64,000 bases of DNA from Thomasclavelia spiroformis (GTDB lineage: Bacteria; Bacillota_I; Bacilli_A; Erysipelotrichales; Coprobacillaceae), in assembly GCA_018369555.1 (NCBI GenBank), contig JAGZCC010000002.1, forward strand, positions 1 to 64,000, given 5' to 3'. How positions within the stretch are numbered: position 1 is the stretch's first letter; each line of letters opens with the position of its first letter. This document shows, piece after piece, positions 30,940 to 39,967 of this stretch. A program made the position numbers and the translations under genes. The notes under the pieces were generated by a model. That model worked only from the letters and a program-made list of their open reading frames with translations. It had not been told where the DNA came from and did no database searches.

Positions 30940-32246
30940 TGAATAAAAACTATTTTCAGTCTTTATCGTCAGTTAGATACTTAATGGTTTTATTGAATTT
31001 AATAATTATTGTATTTTATGGATTTGTTTTTTTGTTTACTACAAAGTATATAATTACTAATCAGTTATCAAGAAATTTTTTGGATACTGTTAATAGTATT
31101 CCTAGAAATCCTTTTTTTGTGTTTTTTGTTTCGATTTCATTATATCTTATACTTGTTTTTATGATTTATTATCATAATGAAAATAAAATTATAAATAGTA
31201 AATTACATATTTTTTATAATATCATAGAGTTAGTTATTTGTTTTGTTATAATTTATTTATTAAATATGAGTTATAATGGAATTATTTTATTGGTATTTAG
31301 TGATTGTATTTATCATTTTAAAAATGAAAAAACAAAATGGTTTTTATTAGCAGTAGTAATAATATATTTAATTTCCAATTATGATATTTTCTCAATGTTT
31401 ATTTCTATTCCTGATCCTCAGGCTTATTTTGAAGCTTGTGAAGCATCAATTACGGGGATGTTAATGGTAAGTAAAAATTTACTAGAGACATTAAATATTG
31501 TATTATTTGTTACTTCTACAGTGTTATATATTGCTGATCAAATTCAAGAAAACGAAAATATCTCTAAAGAATTAGATATGATTAATCAGGTTAATCAAGA
31601 GTTACAAAATTATGCTGCTGTCACTGAAAAAATTGGCGAAAATAATGAAAGAAAAAGACTTGCACGTGAAATACACGATACTTTAGGACATGCATTAACA
31701 GGAATTGCGGCAGGAATTGATGCATGTATTGCAATGATCGATATTAATCCTCAAGCAACTAAACAACAACTCCAGCTTGTTTCGAAAGTTGTTCGTCAAG
31801 GAATTAGTGATGTCCGTAATTCTTTAAATAAATTACGTCCTGGGGCTTTAGAGACTAATAGTTTCAAAGGGGCTATTGAAACTATGATTGATGAATTTGT
31901 AAATTTGAGTGATTTGGTTATTAATTTGGATTATCAAATTGATAAACTTGATTTAGAAAACACTACTGAAGATATTTTATTTCGAATAATCCAAGAAAGT
32001 ATAACTAATGCAATGCGTCATGGAAGGGCAAAATGTATTAATATTGAAATTTTTGAACATGATAGTTTGCTATGTTTAAAAATAAAAGATAATGGAATTG
32101 GTTGTGAAGAAATTCATTATGGATTTGGTCTAAAGCAAATGGCAGAAAGAGTTGCGATTATTAATGGAGAAGTTACATTTGATGGACATGATGGTTTTTT
32201 AACAGAAGTTAAAATTCCAATAAAAAGAGGTGAAAGATATGATTAA
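30939..32246 (+). CDS. Sensor histidine kinase, NarL-partner type (LevS-like)
   Basis: 435 residues. ATG 30939 overlaps the preceding stop as TAATG; an in-frame GTG nine bases earlier is less likely. The first 200 residues hold about six membrane segments with little outside loop, so it probably needs binding proteins for signal input. A short coiled segment precedes the HisKA_3 box with phospho-acceptor His246 (LAREIHDTLGHALTG). The ATPase domain has ITNAMRHGRA (near 356), DNGIG and GFGLKQMAERV. The regulator gene follows with an 8-base overlap, so both are made together. Confidence 0.9.
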   Translation: MNKNYFQSLSSVRYLMVLLNLIIIVFYGFVFLFTTKYIITNQLSRNFLDTVNSIPRNPFFVFFVSISLYLILVFMIYYHNENKIINSKLHIFYNIIELVICFVIIYLLNMSYNGIILLVFSDCIYHFKNEKTKWFLLAVVIIYLISNYDIFSMFISIPDPQAYFEACEASITGMLMVSKNLLETLNIVLFVTSTVLYIADQIQENENISKELDMINQVNQELQNYAAVTEKIGENNERKRLAREIHDTLGHALTGIAAGIDACIAMIDINPQATKQQLQLVSKVVRQGISDVRNSLNKLRPGALETNSFKGAIETMIDEFVNLSDLVINLDYQIDKLDLENTTEDILFRIIQESITNAMRHGRAKCINIEIFEHDSLLCLKIKDNGIGCEEIHYGFGLKQMAERVAIINGEVTFDGHDGFLTEVKIPIKRGERYD

Positions 32247-32913
32247 AGTTGTTGTAGCAGATGATCAGGAATTGATAAGAGAATCACTAAAAATTGTTTT
32301 AGGAACGCATGAAGATATTCAGGTTGTTAGTATTGCTGCTGATGGATTAGAAGTTTTAGATATTTTAAAAAGGGAAGCAGTTGATGTGATTTTAATGGAT
32401 ATTCGTATGCCACGGATGGATGGGGTTATTTGTACTAAAGCTGTTAAAGAACAGTATCCTAATACTAAAATTATTATTTTAACAACTTTTGATGATGATG
32501 ATTTTGTATTTAGTGCTTTGAAATATGGTGCAAGTGGATATTTGTTGAAAGGTGTGGGTATGGATGAGTTATATCAAGCAATTTTAACAGTTTATCGTGG
32601 CGGTGGAATGATTAATCCTAATATTGCTACAAAAGTTTTTGGAATGTTTTCTAAAATGACACAAAATAATTATTCTATTCAAGTTGATGAGACAAATATT
32701 GATGAAATTAGTAAACCGGAATGGAAAGTTATTCAGCAAGTTGGTTATGGTTTTTCAAACAAAGAAATTGCTCAAAAATTATATTTATCAGAAGGAACAG
32801 TTAGAAATTATTTAAGTTCAATTCTTTCCAAATTAAATTTAAGAGATCGTACACAATTAGCAATTTGGGCTGTGCAAACTGGGCAGACAACAAAGGGTAT
32901 TGATAATGAATAA
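32239..32913 (+). CDS. NarL/LuxR-family response regulator (LevR-like)
   Basis: 224 residues, start at ATG 32239 behind AGAGGTGA inside the end of the kinase gene. Receiver domain 1-120 with Asp8-Asp9, phospho-acceptor Asp54 (ILMDIRMPRMDG), Thr in LTTFDDDDF and Lys in YLLKG. LuxR-type helix-turn-helix at about 155-215 (GFSNKEIAQKLYLSEGTVRNYLSSILSKLNLRD). Its likely targets are the paired 34-base dyads at 24783 and 34216. That link is inference from position and spacing. Confidence 0.92.
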   Translation: MIKVVVADDQELIRESLKIVLGTHEDIQVVSIAADGLEVLDILKREAVDVILMDIRMPRMDGVICTKAVKEQYPNTKIIILTTFDDDDFVFSALKYGASGYLLKGVGMDELYQAILTVYRGGGMINPNIATKVFGMFSKMTQNNYSIQVDETNIDEISKPEWKVIQQVGYGFSNKEIAQKLYLSEGTVRNYLSSILSKLNLRDRTQLAIWAVQTGQTTKGIDNE

Positions 32914-34195
32914 AAAAATAATTAGTTTATTTATTTTAGTGATTTGTGTTGTTATAGCAGTTATTTATCGACCAGAAAAGATTACTATAAAATTAGGTGT
33001 TTTTTCTGGTAGTAATTGGGATGTTCCAAGTGGTGAAAGTAATCAGATTGTCGATAATGCAATTAAAATATTTGAAAAAGCTCATCCTAATGTCGATGTT
33101 GAATATGAAAGTGGTATTTTAAAAGCAGATTATTCATCATGGTTATCAGATAAGATTTTAACTGGGGCTACGCCGGATGTTTATATTATTTTAGAAGAAG
33201 ATTTCAGTTTATTAAATTCAATGGGGGCATTAAAAAATCTTAACTCATATATGCTTAAAGACAAAAATTTCGATAAACAAGAATATTATAAAAGTGTTTT
33301 AGAAGCTGGAACGTATAATGGGTATCAATATGCATTACCATATGAATGTGATCCAACCTTGATGTTTGTAAATAAGACACTGTTACAAAAAGAAGGAATT
33401 GAAATACCTGTTAATGATTGGACATTAGATGATTTTTATAAGATATGTCAAAAAGTAACGCAAGATAGTAATAATGATGGAATTATTGATCAATATGGTT
33501 GCTATGATTATGATTGGTTGGATTCTATATATAGCCATGGCATTAAAATATTTAATGATGAAGGAACTAAATGTGACTTAAGTCAAGATAACATAAAAGA
33601 ATCAATATCGTTTGTTCAAAAGATAAATAATTTAAATCAAGGACATATTGTTAGTAGTGATGAATTTGATAAAGGCCAGGTGGCTTTTTCACCAATGCCT
33701 CTTTCTCAGTATCGAACATATCAGCCATATCCTTGGAAAATAAAAAAATACTCACGTTTTGAATGGGATTGTGTAAAAATGCCTACACATAGTAAAAGTG
33801 TTGAAAATAGTGAGGTTTCAACTTTGCTAATGGGAATTTCTTCACGTAGTAAGCATGATAGTTTAGCATGGGATTTGCTTAAAACTCTTACATATAATCA
33901 ACAAAGTCAGCTTAAATTAGTTGAATGTTCTCAAGGCTTATCACCGTTAAAAACAGTTGTTGAATCAAAGACAACAATTGACTTATTAAAAGAAGAGTCC
34001 GGGGAAAGTCAAGTTAATTTAAATTTACTTAACGATGTGATGGAAAATACAACAAGTCATGGTAAATTTAAAAAATATGAATCGGCTCTAGAGCTTATTA
34101 ATACAAGAGTAGATCAAATTATTTTAAATAATGATGATTTAGATACTTCATTGACAAAATTACAAAAGGAATTGAATCAATATCTTAAAGAGTAG
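32906..34195 (+). CDS. Type-2 extracellular solute-binding protein (LevT-like)
   Basis: 429 residues, ATG 32906, overlapping the regulator gene by 8 bases. A membrane segment at 5-22 lacks a lipobox, so it is likely anchored rather than lipidated. The body is a family-1 sugar-binding protein of ABC transporters (VDNAIKIFEKAHPNVDVEYESG, ILTGATPDVYIILEED, YALPYECDPTLMFVNKTLLQKEGI). As with the first gene of this set there is no ABC transporter beside it. The two binding proteins flanking a kinase and regulator match the four-component LevQRST organisation. Its stop codon lies in the terminator stem. Confidence 0.86.
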   Translation: MNKKIISLFILVICVVIAVIYRPEKITIKLGVFSGSNWDVPSGESNQIVDNAIKIFEKAHPNVDVEYESGILKADYSSWLSDKILTGATPDVYIILEEDFSLLNSMGALKNLNSYMLKDKNFDKQEYYKSVLEAGTYNGYQYALPYECDPTLMFVNKTLLQKEGIEIPVNDWTLDDFYKICQKVTQDSNNDGIIDQYGCYDYDWLDSIYSHGIKIFNDEGTKCDLSQDNIKESISFVQKINNLNQGHIVSSDEFDKGQVAFSPMPLSQYRTYQPYPWKIKKYSRFEWDCVKMPTHSKSVENSEVSTLLMGISSRSKHDSLAWDLLKTLTYNQQSQLKLVECSQGLSPLKTVVESKTTIDLLKEESGESQVNLNLLNDVMENTTSHGKFKKYESALELINTRVDQIILNNDDLDTSLTKLQKELNQYLKE

Positions 34196-34214
34196 CGCTA
34201 GCTACTTTTTTTTT
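34192..34214 (+). terminator. Terminator of the sensing module
   Basis: GTAGC (34193-34197) and GCTAC (34202-34206) with loop GCTA, then eight or nine T. The stem contains the stop codon of the upstream gene. Confidence 0.8.
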
Positions 34215-34215
34215 G

Positions 34216-34279
34216 TGACAAATGTCATATAAAAATATGACATTTCACAGATGGAATGTAAACGCTTAGATGTTAAAAT
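34216..34279 (+). promoter_or_regulatory. Operator and promoter of the PTS operon
   Basis: TGACAAATGTCA (34216-34227, perfect dyad), TATAAAAAT, then TGACATTTCACA (34238-34249). The -10 TAAAAT is at 34274-34279, 25 bases after the operator end, exactly as in front of the fructanase gene. Confidence 0.7.
34257..34270 (+). promoter_or_regulatory. cre-like CcpA site of the PTS operon
   Basis: TGTAAACGCTTAGA matches the cre consensus at all but one position and lies just upstream of the -10. Carbon catabolite repression is therefore likely. Confidence 0.65.
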
Positions 34280-34311
34280 AAATGTGTCTTAAGAAGGAAG
34301 GGGGAAAGATA

Positions 34312-34734
34312 ATGAAATATGTAGTACTAGTAAGTCATGGAGAATTTGCAAATGGTCTAAAAAATTCTTTATCAATGCTTGCAGGAGATAAACCTGAAAT
34401 TATCTCAGCAGGATTAAAAGATGGTATGGATGCAGATACTTTTGCTAAAGAATTGTTAGATAAACTAGCTGTAATTAATCAAGATGATAAAGTTATTTTG
34501 CTAGGTGATCTTGTAGGTGGCTCACCACTGACAACTGCAATGGATGTATTGAATCAAAAAGAGATGTTAAATAATGCGGTTGTTATTGGTGGAATGAATT
34601 TACCTTTAGCATTAACTACTGTGTTGATGAAAGACGCATTTGACAATGATACATTAGTAAAACACATTTTATCAGAAGCTCAAGCAGGCTTAAAACAAGT
34701 ATGCATAACAACTGATGAAGAAGATGATATTTAA
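34312..34734 (+). CDS. PTS mannose/fructose-class EIIA (LevD type)
   Basis: 140 residues. ATG 34312 follows GGAAGGGGG and gives the usual start MKYVVLVSHGEFA with phospho-acceptor His9; an upstream in-frame ATG at 34282 would add ten non-family residues. It has the EIIA-Man fold with LLGDLVGGSPLTTA. It takes phosphate from HPr and passes it to the EIIB encoded 15 bases downstream. First gene of the EIIA-B-C-D operon behind the shared operator. Confidence 0.92.
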   Translation: MKYVVLVSHGEFANGLKNSLSMLAGDKPEIISAGLKDGMDADTFAKELLDKLAVINQDDKVILLGDLVGGSPLTTAMDVLNQKEMLNNAVVIGGMNLPLALTTVLMKDAFDNDTLVKHILSEAQAGLKQVCITTDEEDDI

Positions 34735-34749
34735 AAGGAGGAAAATAAT

Positions 34750-35241
34750 ATGTCAGTTTCATTTATTCGTATTGATGATCGAATGATTCATGGTCAAACA
34801 TGTACACGTTGGGCACGTGAATATCCTTGTGATGGTTTGATTGCTGTAAATGATAAAGCAGCATCAAACGATGTATTAAAAGCAGCTTATAAAGCTGCTA
34901 GTGGTAAAAAAACTTTTGTTTGGACATTGGATGCATTTGAAAAAAAATCACAAAAAGTTTTAGATAGTGATACACAATATTTTTTGATTGCTAAAAATCC
35001 AATTGATATGTGTAAAATTTTAGTTGATCAAGGTTTTAAATGTGGAATTGATACAGTTATTGTTGGACCATGTAATGATCGTGAAGGAGCGGTTAAATTA
35101 GGTAACAATCAATCAATTACTCAAGAAGAAGCAGATGCTTTTGAAAAAATTGCTCAAGCAGGTTATAAAATTAAATTTGCTTTATTACCTGATGTTTCTA
35201 TTGGAACATGGGATGATTTTAAAAGTAAATTTGGTTATTAA
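34750..35241 (+). CDS. PTS mannose/fructose-class EIIB (LevE type)
   Basis: 163 residues, standard length. It begins MSVSFIRIDDRMIHGQ, with His14 as the phospho-acceptor in the family motif RxxHGQ. ILVDQGFKCGIDTVIVGPCNDREGA matches the EIIB-Man core. It transfers phosphate from EIIA to the sugar brought in by the EIIC/EIID channel. An AAAGGAGG site precedes it. Sugar choice within the mannose/fructose/sorbose class cannot be read from sequence; the context favours fructose or mannose. Confidence 0.92.
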   Translation: MSVSFIRIDDRMIHGQTCTRWAREYPCDGLIAVNDKAASNDVLKAAYKAASGKKTFVWTLDAFEKKSQKVLDSDTQYFLIAKNPIDMCKILVDQGFKCGIDTVIVGPCNDREGAVKLGNNQSITQEEADAFEKIAQAGYKIKFALLPDVSIGTWDDFKSKFGY

Positions 35242-35261
35242 AATAAAGGGGGATAATTATT

Positions 35262-36113
35262 ATGGAAATTAGTTGGATTCAAGCAGCCCTACTTGGTTTA
35301 TTTGCTTGTTTATCAAGTATGCCAGGGTTAGGTGGAACTTCTTTTGGTAACTATACGTTAGGTAGACCATTAGTTGGGGGCTTAGTTTGTGGTATTATTT
35401 TAGGAGATGTTGCAACTGGAATTTTAGTTGGGGTGGCAATGCAAGTTGTTTATATAGCTCTAGTTACTCCAGGAGGAACAGTTTCAGCCGATGTTCGTGC
35501 TGTAAGTTATATTGGAATTCCACTTGCAATGATTGCTTTAAAAAGTTATGGATTAGATGCAGCATCAAGTGATGGACAATCATTAGCAACATCTTTTGGA
35601 ACAATGGTTGGAACATTAGGAACTGTATTATTTTATGGAACAGCGACAATCAATTTAGCATGGCAACATATTGGATGGAAAGCTGTTGAAAAAGGTAATT
35701 TTAAAAAATTATATGTAGTTGATATGGTACTACCATGGATTTCTCATATTATTTGTTCATTTATTCCTGCAATGATCATGTGTAAAATGGGGGCACCAAT
35801 GGTTGATTTGATTAAAACATATTTGCCAATGGATGGAATTGCAATGAAAACATTATTTACAGTTGGATCATTATTACCATGTGTAGGGATTGCTATTTTG
35901 TTAAAACAAATTGTTACTAAAGCAATTGATTTTATTCCATTTTTCTTTGGGTTCACTTTAGCTGCTGCTTTAGGAATAAATTTAGTATCTGCAACAATTA
36001 TTGCAAGTATGTTTGCTTTAATTAACTATAAAATTAAAATGCTTACATTAAGTAAAGCAACAATGGTTAGTGAAAATACAAGTATTGATGATGATGATGA
36101 GGAGGATATTTAA
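35262..36113 (+). CDS. PTS mannose/fructose-class EIIC (LevF type)
   Basis: 283 residues, membrane protein of the EIIC-Man/sorbose family. The N-terminus WIQAALLGLFACLSSMPGLGGTSFGNYTLGRPLVGGLVCGIILGD is typical, and several more membrane spans follow. The tail is acidic (DDDDEEDI). With EIID it forms the sugar channel. The end of the gene contains GAGGAGG, the ribosome site of the EIID gene two bases beyond. Confidence 0.92.
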   Translation: MEISWIQAALLGLFACLSSMPGLGGTSFGNYTLGRPLVGGLVCGIILGDVATGILVGVAMQVVYIALVTPGGTVSADVRAVSYIGIPLAMIALKSYGLDAASSDGQSLATSFGTMVGTLGTVLFYGTATINLAWQHIGWKAVEKGNFKKLYVVDMVLPWISHIICSFIPAMIMCKMGAPMVDLIKTYLPMDGIAMKTLFTVGSLLPCVGIAILLKQIVTKAIDFIPFFFGFTLAAALGINLVSATIIASMFALINYKIKMLTLSKATMVSENTSIDDDDEEDI

Positions 36114-36114
36114 G

Positions 36115-36951
36115 ATGGAAAAGAAATTAACTAAGAAAAATCTAAATAAATCTTTTCATAATTGGTATTATGGAAACTTAACTTGTTTTTCACAAGAACA
36201 TATGCAAACTTTTGGATACTTATGCTCAATGTTACCAATTGTAGAAGAGTTATATCCAAAAAAAGAAGATCAAGAAAAAGCGATGAAGACATATACAGCA
36301 TTTTTTAACACTGAACCTCAGATTGGTTCTGTTATTGTAGGGATTACAGCAGGACTTGAAGAAGCTCGAGCTTCTGGAACTGAAGATGTTGATGATGAAA
36401 CAATTAATGGTTTACGTGCTGGTTTAATGGGACCATTAGCAGGGATTGGTGATTCATTGATTGTTGGTACAGTGATTCCAATTTTATTAGGTGTTGCTAT
36501 GGGAATGTCTACTGGAGGTTCACCGTTAGGAGCAATTTTCTATATCATTGTTTGGAATTTATTTGCTTACTTTGGAATGAAATTCTTATACTTTAAAGGA
36601 TATGAATTAGGTGGTAAAGCAGTTGATTTTCTAGTTGGAGATCAAGGTAAAGCATTAAGAGAATCAATTACAATGTTAGGTGGAATTGTAATTGGTGCGG
36701 TTGCTGCAACATGGGTTTCTATTAAGACATCATTTGAAATGACAGCAGCAGGTGCAAAAGAACCGTTTTTAGAATTACAAAAAACACTTGATGGTGTTTA
36801 TCCAGGTTTTTTAACTGCAGCCTTTGTATTATTATGTTGGTATTTACTTGCTAAGAAAAAAATGTCACCAATTAAAGTTATGTTATTATTAGTAGTTATT
36901 GCTTTTATTGGGGTATTAATTGGATTCTTTAATCCAGGATTAACATATTAA
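36115..36951 (+). CDS. PTS mannose/fructose-class EIID (LevG type)
   Basis: 278 residues. The start at ATG 36115 is set by GAGGAGG; an in-frame ATG at 36070 would overlap EIIC without a ribosome site. Family marks: NWYYGNLTCFSQEHMQTFGYLCSM, NTEPQIGSVIVGITAGLEEARA, GLRAGLMGPLAGIGDSLIVGT, and a C-terminal membrane span. It completes the permease with EIIC. Confidence 0.92.
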   Translation: MEKKLTKKNLNKSFHNWYYGNLTCFSQEHMQTFGYLCSMLPIVEELYPKKEDQEKAMKTYTAFFNTEPQIGSVIVGITAGLEEARASGTEDVDDETINGLRAGLMGPLAGIGDSLIVGTVIPILLGVAMGMSTGGSPLGAIFYIIVWNLFAYFGMKFLYFKGYELGGKAVDFLVGDQGKALRESITMLGGIVIGAVAATWVSIKTSFEMTAAGAKEPFLELQKTLDGVYPGFLTAAFVLLCWYLLAKKKMSPIKVMLLLVVIAFIGVLIGFFNPGLTY

Positions 36952-36965
36952 AGGAGAAATCGTTT

Positions 36966-37235
36966 ATGGAAGCTAAGTTAAAACAATCATATATTGAAGA
37001 AATTAAGTTTCAAACAAAAATGTTAAATAATTTAAAAAGATGGTTAAAAATATCAATTATCCTTTCCTCACTATCCTTCGCATTTGTCCTTTTTAGCCCA
37101 TCACTTGGTTTTGTTTGTAAGATTATTGGTATAATTGGAATGGTTTTAAGTATTATTGCTTGTATATTGATTTTACTTGGCTATAAAAACGGTAGAAATA
37201 ATGTTAATAAAATTATTGATAGTTTAGATAAATGA
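36966..37235 (+). CDS. Small two-span membrane protein of the PTS operon, unknown
   Basis: 89 residues behind AAAGGAG, 14 bases after EIID. A positively charged amphipathic N-terminus (1-28) precedes two membrane spans (about 29-48 and 51-72) and a charged tail. It resembles no named family to me. S. mutans lev and many man operons carry a small accessory gene at this place (DUF956, LevX/ManO), but this sequence does not look like DUF956. A role in EIIC/EIID assembly or regulation is only a guess. Confidence 0.75.
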   Translation: MEAKLKQSYIEEIKFQTKMLNNLKRWLKISIILSSLSFAFVLFSPSLGFVCKIIGIIGMVLSIIACILILLGYKNGRNNVNKIIDSLDK

Positions 37236-37266
37236 GGTTTTATTCTTTTAAGGATAAAACCTTTTT
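37235..37266 (+). terminator. Terminator or attenuator after the PTS genes
   Basis: AGGTTTTAT (37235-37243) pairs with ATAAAACC (37254-37261) plus five T. The T run is short, so some readthrough into the phosphatase and isomerase genes is likely. Confidence 0.6.
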
Positions 37267-37282
37267 AAAAAGGAGAATATAT

Positions 37283-38089
37283 ATGTATCAAGTGGTTTTT
37301 AGTGATGTTGATGGTACTTTACTTAATGATCAACATTGTATAACCCCATTGACACTTCTTGCAATTGAAAAAATTCAAAAACAAGGAATACCTTTTGTTA
37401 TTGTATCTGCACGTAGTCCCTCAGGAATCTATCCAATTTTAAAAGAAAATAATTTTACTTGTCCTATAATTTGTTATGGTGGTGGCTTGATTTTAGATCA
37501 AGATCATAAAATTATTTTTGAACAGGGAATAGAAACATCATTAGCATTAAAGATTATTAATTATATTGAAGTTAATAATTTTGATATAGCTTGGTGTATT
37601 TATTCATTTGATGATTGGCTTGTTAAAGATTGTTTAGATCCAAGAATTATAAAAGAGGAACAGATTGTTAAAGCTAAATCTCGACAAGGAAACAGGATGG
37701 AAATTAAAAAATTATCTAAAGTACATAAAATATTATGTATTTGTAATCCTGAACAGATAAATGATTTAGAAATAAAGTTAAAAACGATGTTTAAAGAATG
37801 TCAGATTGTTAAATCATCAAATATGCTTATTGAAATAACACATCAAAATATTTCCAAAGCATTTGCAATAAAAAAATATTGTGACTTATTAAATATCGAT
37901 GTTAAAAATACAATTGCTTTTGGTGATCAATATAATGATTTAGAAATGTTAAAAACAGTTGGTTATGGAATTGCAATGAAAAATGCACCATTAGAAATAA
38001 AAAATGAAGTAATGAAAGTAACTGAAGATAACAATCATGATGGAATATATTTTGCATTATCAAAATTAAATTTAATTAAGGAGTTATAA
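37283..38089 (+). CDS. Cof-type HAD phosphatase
   Basis: 268 residues. ATG 37283 behind AAAAAGGAG gives MYQVVFSDVDGTLL. HAD motifs: I DVDGT (Asp8, Asp10), II VSARS, III Lys in SKAFAIKKY, IV FGDQYNDLEML. The Cof cap type acts on sugar phosphates and similar small phosphoesters in the cytosol. Position between a sugar PTS and a sugar-phosphate isomerase suggests it relieves sugar-phosphate build-up. The substrate is not readable. Confidence 0.88.
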   Translation: MYQVVFSDVDGTLLNDQHCITPLTLLAIEKIQKQGIPFVIVSARSPSGIYPILKENNFTCPIICYGGGLILDQDHKIIFEQGIETSLALKIINYIEVNNFDIAWCIYSFDDWLVKDCLDPRIIKEEQIVKAKSRQGNRMEIKKLSKVHKILCICNPEQINDLEIKLKTMFKECQIVKSSNMLIEITHQNISKAFAIKKYCDLLNIDVKNTIAFGDQYNDLEMLKTVGYGIAMKNAPLEIKNEVMKVTEDNNHDGIYFALSKLNLIKEL

Positions 38090-38090
38090 A

Positions 38091-39797
38091 ATGAATTACG
38101 ATCGTTTTCCAGAAACAAAAATAATTGGCTATGATGATGAAGCTTTTAATGATGAGCAAGCAATTTACCAAGAATTATCAAAATATAAAGATTTACATTG
38201 TTTAGTTGTAGATTGTTATCCAGGGGTTGATGATGAAATATTTAGGCTAATTAAAAGTGTATATCAACCGGAAGTTATTATTAAAAGTGAAGATATTTTT
38301 TACGATAATGAAGTGCTAAACGATAAGATGAAGTCTAATCTTACAGATGATCGTGTAAGAGGAGTAATGTATTATGGGGTCATGGAAGATTTTGTCGATG
38401 ATAATAGATTAAAAGAAACAAAACAATTAGTAGCTAATGAAACTAAGAAAATTTTAATTTATGGAGTTGGTGCTGGGTTAATTAGTACGGGTGATTTGTA
38501 TATTTATTGTGATTTAGCACGTTGGGAAATTCAACTGCGATATCGCCAAGGAATGCCGAATTTTAAATGTGATAATTTTGATGAGGATTTTTTAAAGAAA
38601 GTAAAACGTGGTTATTTTATAGAATGGCGAATTAGTGATAAACATAAAATTAAAATGTTTGATAAAATTGATTATCTAATTGATAGTAATCAAAAAGGTA
38701 ATCCTAAAATGGTAAAAGGAGAAGCATTAAGAGAAGGCTTGAAACAAATTGTAAAACAACCATTTAGATTAGTACCATATTTTGATCCAGGTGTTTGGGG
38801 TGGTCAATGGATGAAAAAACATTGTAATTTAGATCCTCATGAAAAGAATTATGCTTGGAGTTTTGATGGGGTATTAGAAGAGAATAGTTTGTATCTACGT
38901 TATAATAATACCCGTATAGAAATTCCAGCAATGGATCTTGTATTGTATTTACCAGTAGAGTTATTAGGAATGAAAAATTATTGTCGGTTTGGAGCGGAAT
39001 TTCCAATTAGATTTGATTTTTTGGATACGATTGAAGGACAAAATTTAAGTTTACAAGTACATCCTTTAATGGAATATATTAAATCACATTTTGGAATGAC
39101 TTATACTCAAGATGAAAGTTATTATATTTTAGATAGTGCTGATGGTGGAGTTTACTTAGGACTTAAAGAGAATATAAATTTTGATGAAATGGTTAAGGAT
39201 TTAAAACTTGCTGAAGATGGAAAACAAATCTTTGACGCAAATAAATATATAAATTATTTTCCAGCAAAAAAACATGATCATTTTTTAATTCCTGCTGGAA
39301 CTGTTCATTGCTCATCAGCAGGGTGTATGGTTTTAGAAATAAGTGCAACTCCATATATTTTTACTTTTAAACTTTGGGATTGGAATCGATTAGGATTAGA
39401 TGGATTACCAAGACCGATTCATCTTGATGATGGTATTAAAAATATTCAACAAAATCGTACAATTAGTTGGGTAGAAAAAGAACTTGTCAATAACATTCAA
39501 GTTATTTATGATGGTGATTATTTAGAAGAAAAAACCGGTTTACATGAACTAGAATTTATTGAAACAAGAAGATTTACTACATCTACAATAACTTATCATG
39601 CTTGTCGAGAAGGTGTTCATATGTTGAATTTAGTCGAAGGTAAAGAAGCAATTGTTGAAAGTCCAAATTATGCATTTGAACCGTTTATTGTTCATTATGC
39701 AGAGACGTTTATTATCCCTAGTGCAATAGGAAAATATACAATTAGACCGGTTAATAATGAAAAGATAGTATTTATTAAGGCTTTTGTTAGAAATTGA
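38091..39797 (+). CDS. Class I mannose-6-phosphate isomerase with an extra N-terminal domain
   Basis: 568 residues, about 250 longer than ordinary Firmicute ManA. The C-terminal part (about 240-568) is a type I phosphomannose isomerase: FDPGVWGGQWM near 228, LSLQVHP (near 320) and QDESYYILDS (near 340) carry zinc ligands, and IPAGTVHCSSAG is near 400. The N-terminal 220 residues (VVDCYPGVDDEIFRLIKSV, IYGVGAGLISTGDLYIYCDLARWEIQLRYRQG) look like a degenerate nucleotide-binding or kinase-like domain that I cannot assign. The enzyme interconverts mannose-6-P and fructose-6-P, fitting a mannose-class PTS and mannosidases in the same window. It starts one base after the phosphatase gene ends. Confidence 0.83.
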   Translation: MNYDRFPETKIIGYDDEAFNDEQAIYQELSKYKDLHCLVVDCYPGVDDEIFRLIKSVYQPEVIIKSEDIFYDNEVLNDKMKSNLTDDRVRGVMYYGVMEDFVDDNRLKETKQLVANETKKILIYGVGAGLISTGDLYIYCDLARWEIQLRYRQGMPNFKCDNFDEDFLKKVKRGYFIEWRISDKHKIKMFDKIDYLIDSNQKGNPKMVKGEALREGLKQIVKQPFRLVPYFDPGVWGGQWMKKHCNLDPHEKNYAWSFDGVLEENSLYLRYNNTRIEIPAMDLVLYLPVELLGMKNYCRFGAEFPIRFDFLDTIEGQNLSLQVHPLMEYIKSHFGMTYTQDESYYILDSADGGVYLGLKENINFDEMVKDLKLAEDGKQIFDANKYINYFPAKKHDHFLIPAGTVHCSSAGCMVLEISATPYIFTFKLWDWNRLGLDGLPRPIHLDDGIKNIQQNRTISWVEKELVNNIQVIYDGDYLEEKTGLHELEFIETRRFTTSTITYHACREGVHMLNLVEGKEAIVESPNYAFEPFIVHYAETFIIPSAIGKYTIRPVNNEKIVFIKAFVRN

Positions 39798-39811
39798 AAT
39801 AAAAGAAGGAG

Positions 39812-39841
39812 GCTTACTTTGTTATAAGGTAAGCTTTTTTT
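39812..39841 (+). terminator. Terminator after the isomerase
   Basis: GCTTACTTT (39812-39820) pairs with AAGGTAAGC (39826-39834), then seven T. Confidence 0.85.
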
Positions 39842-39967
39842 ATTATGAGAATAGTTTTTATAATATATAATATAGTTAAAATAATTCTAGTCATTTAATT
39901 ACTTATTGTTTTATAATTTAAATATAACGACTTAATAAAAATTCATTTTTATAGAGGAGATTAGAAT

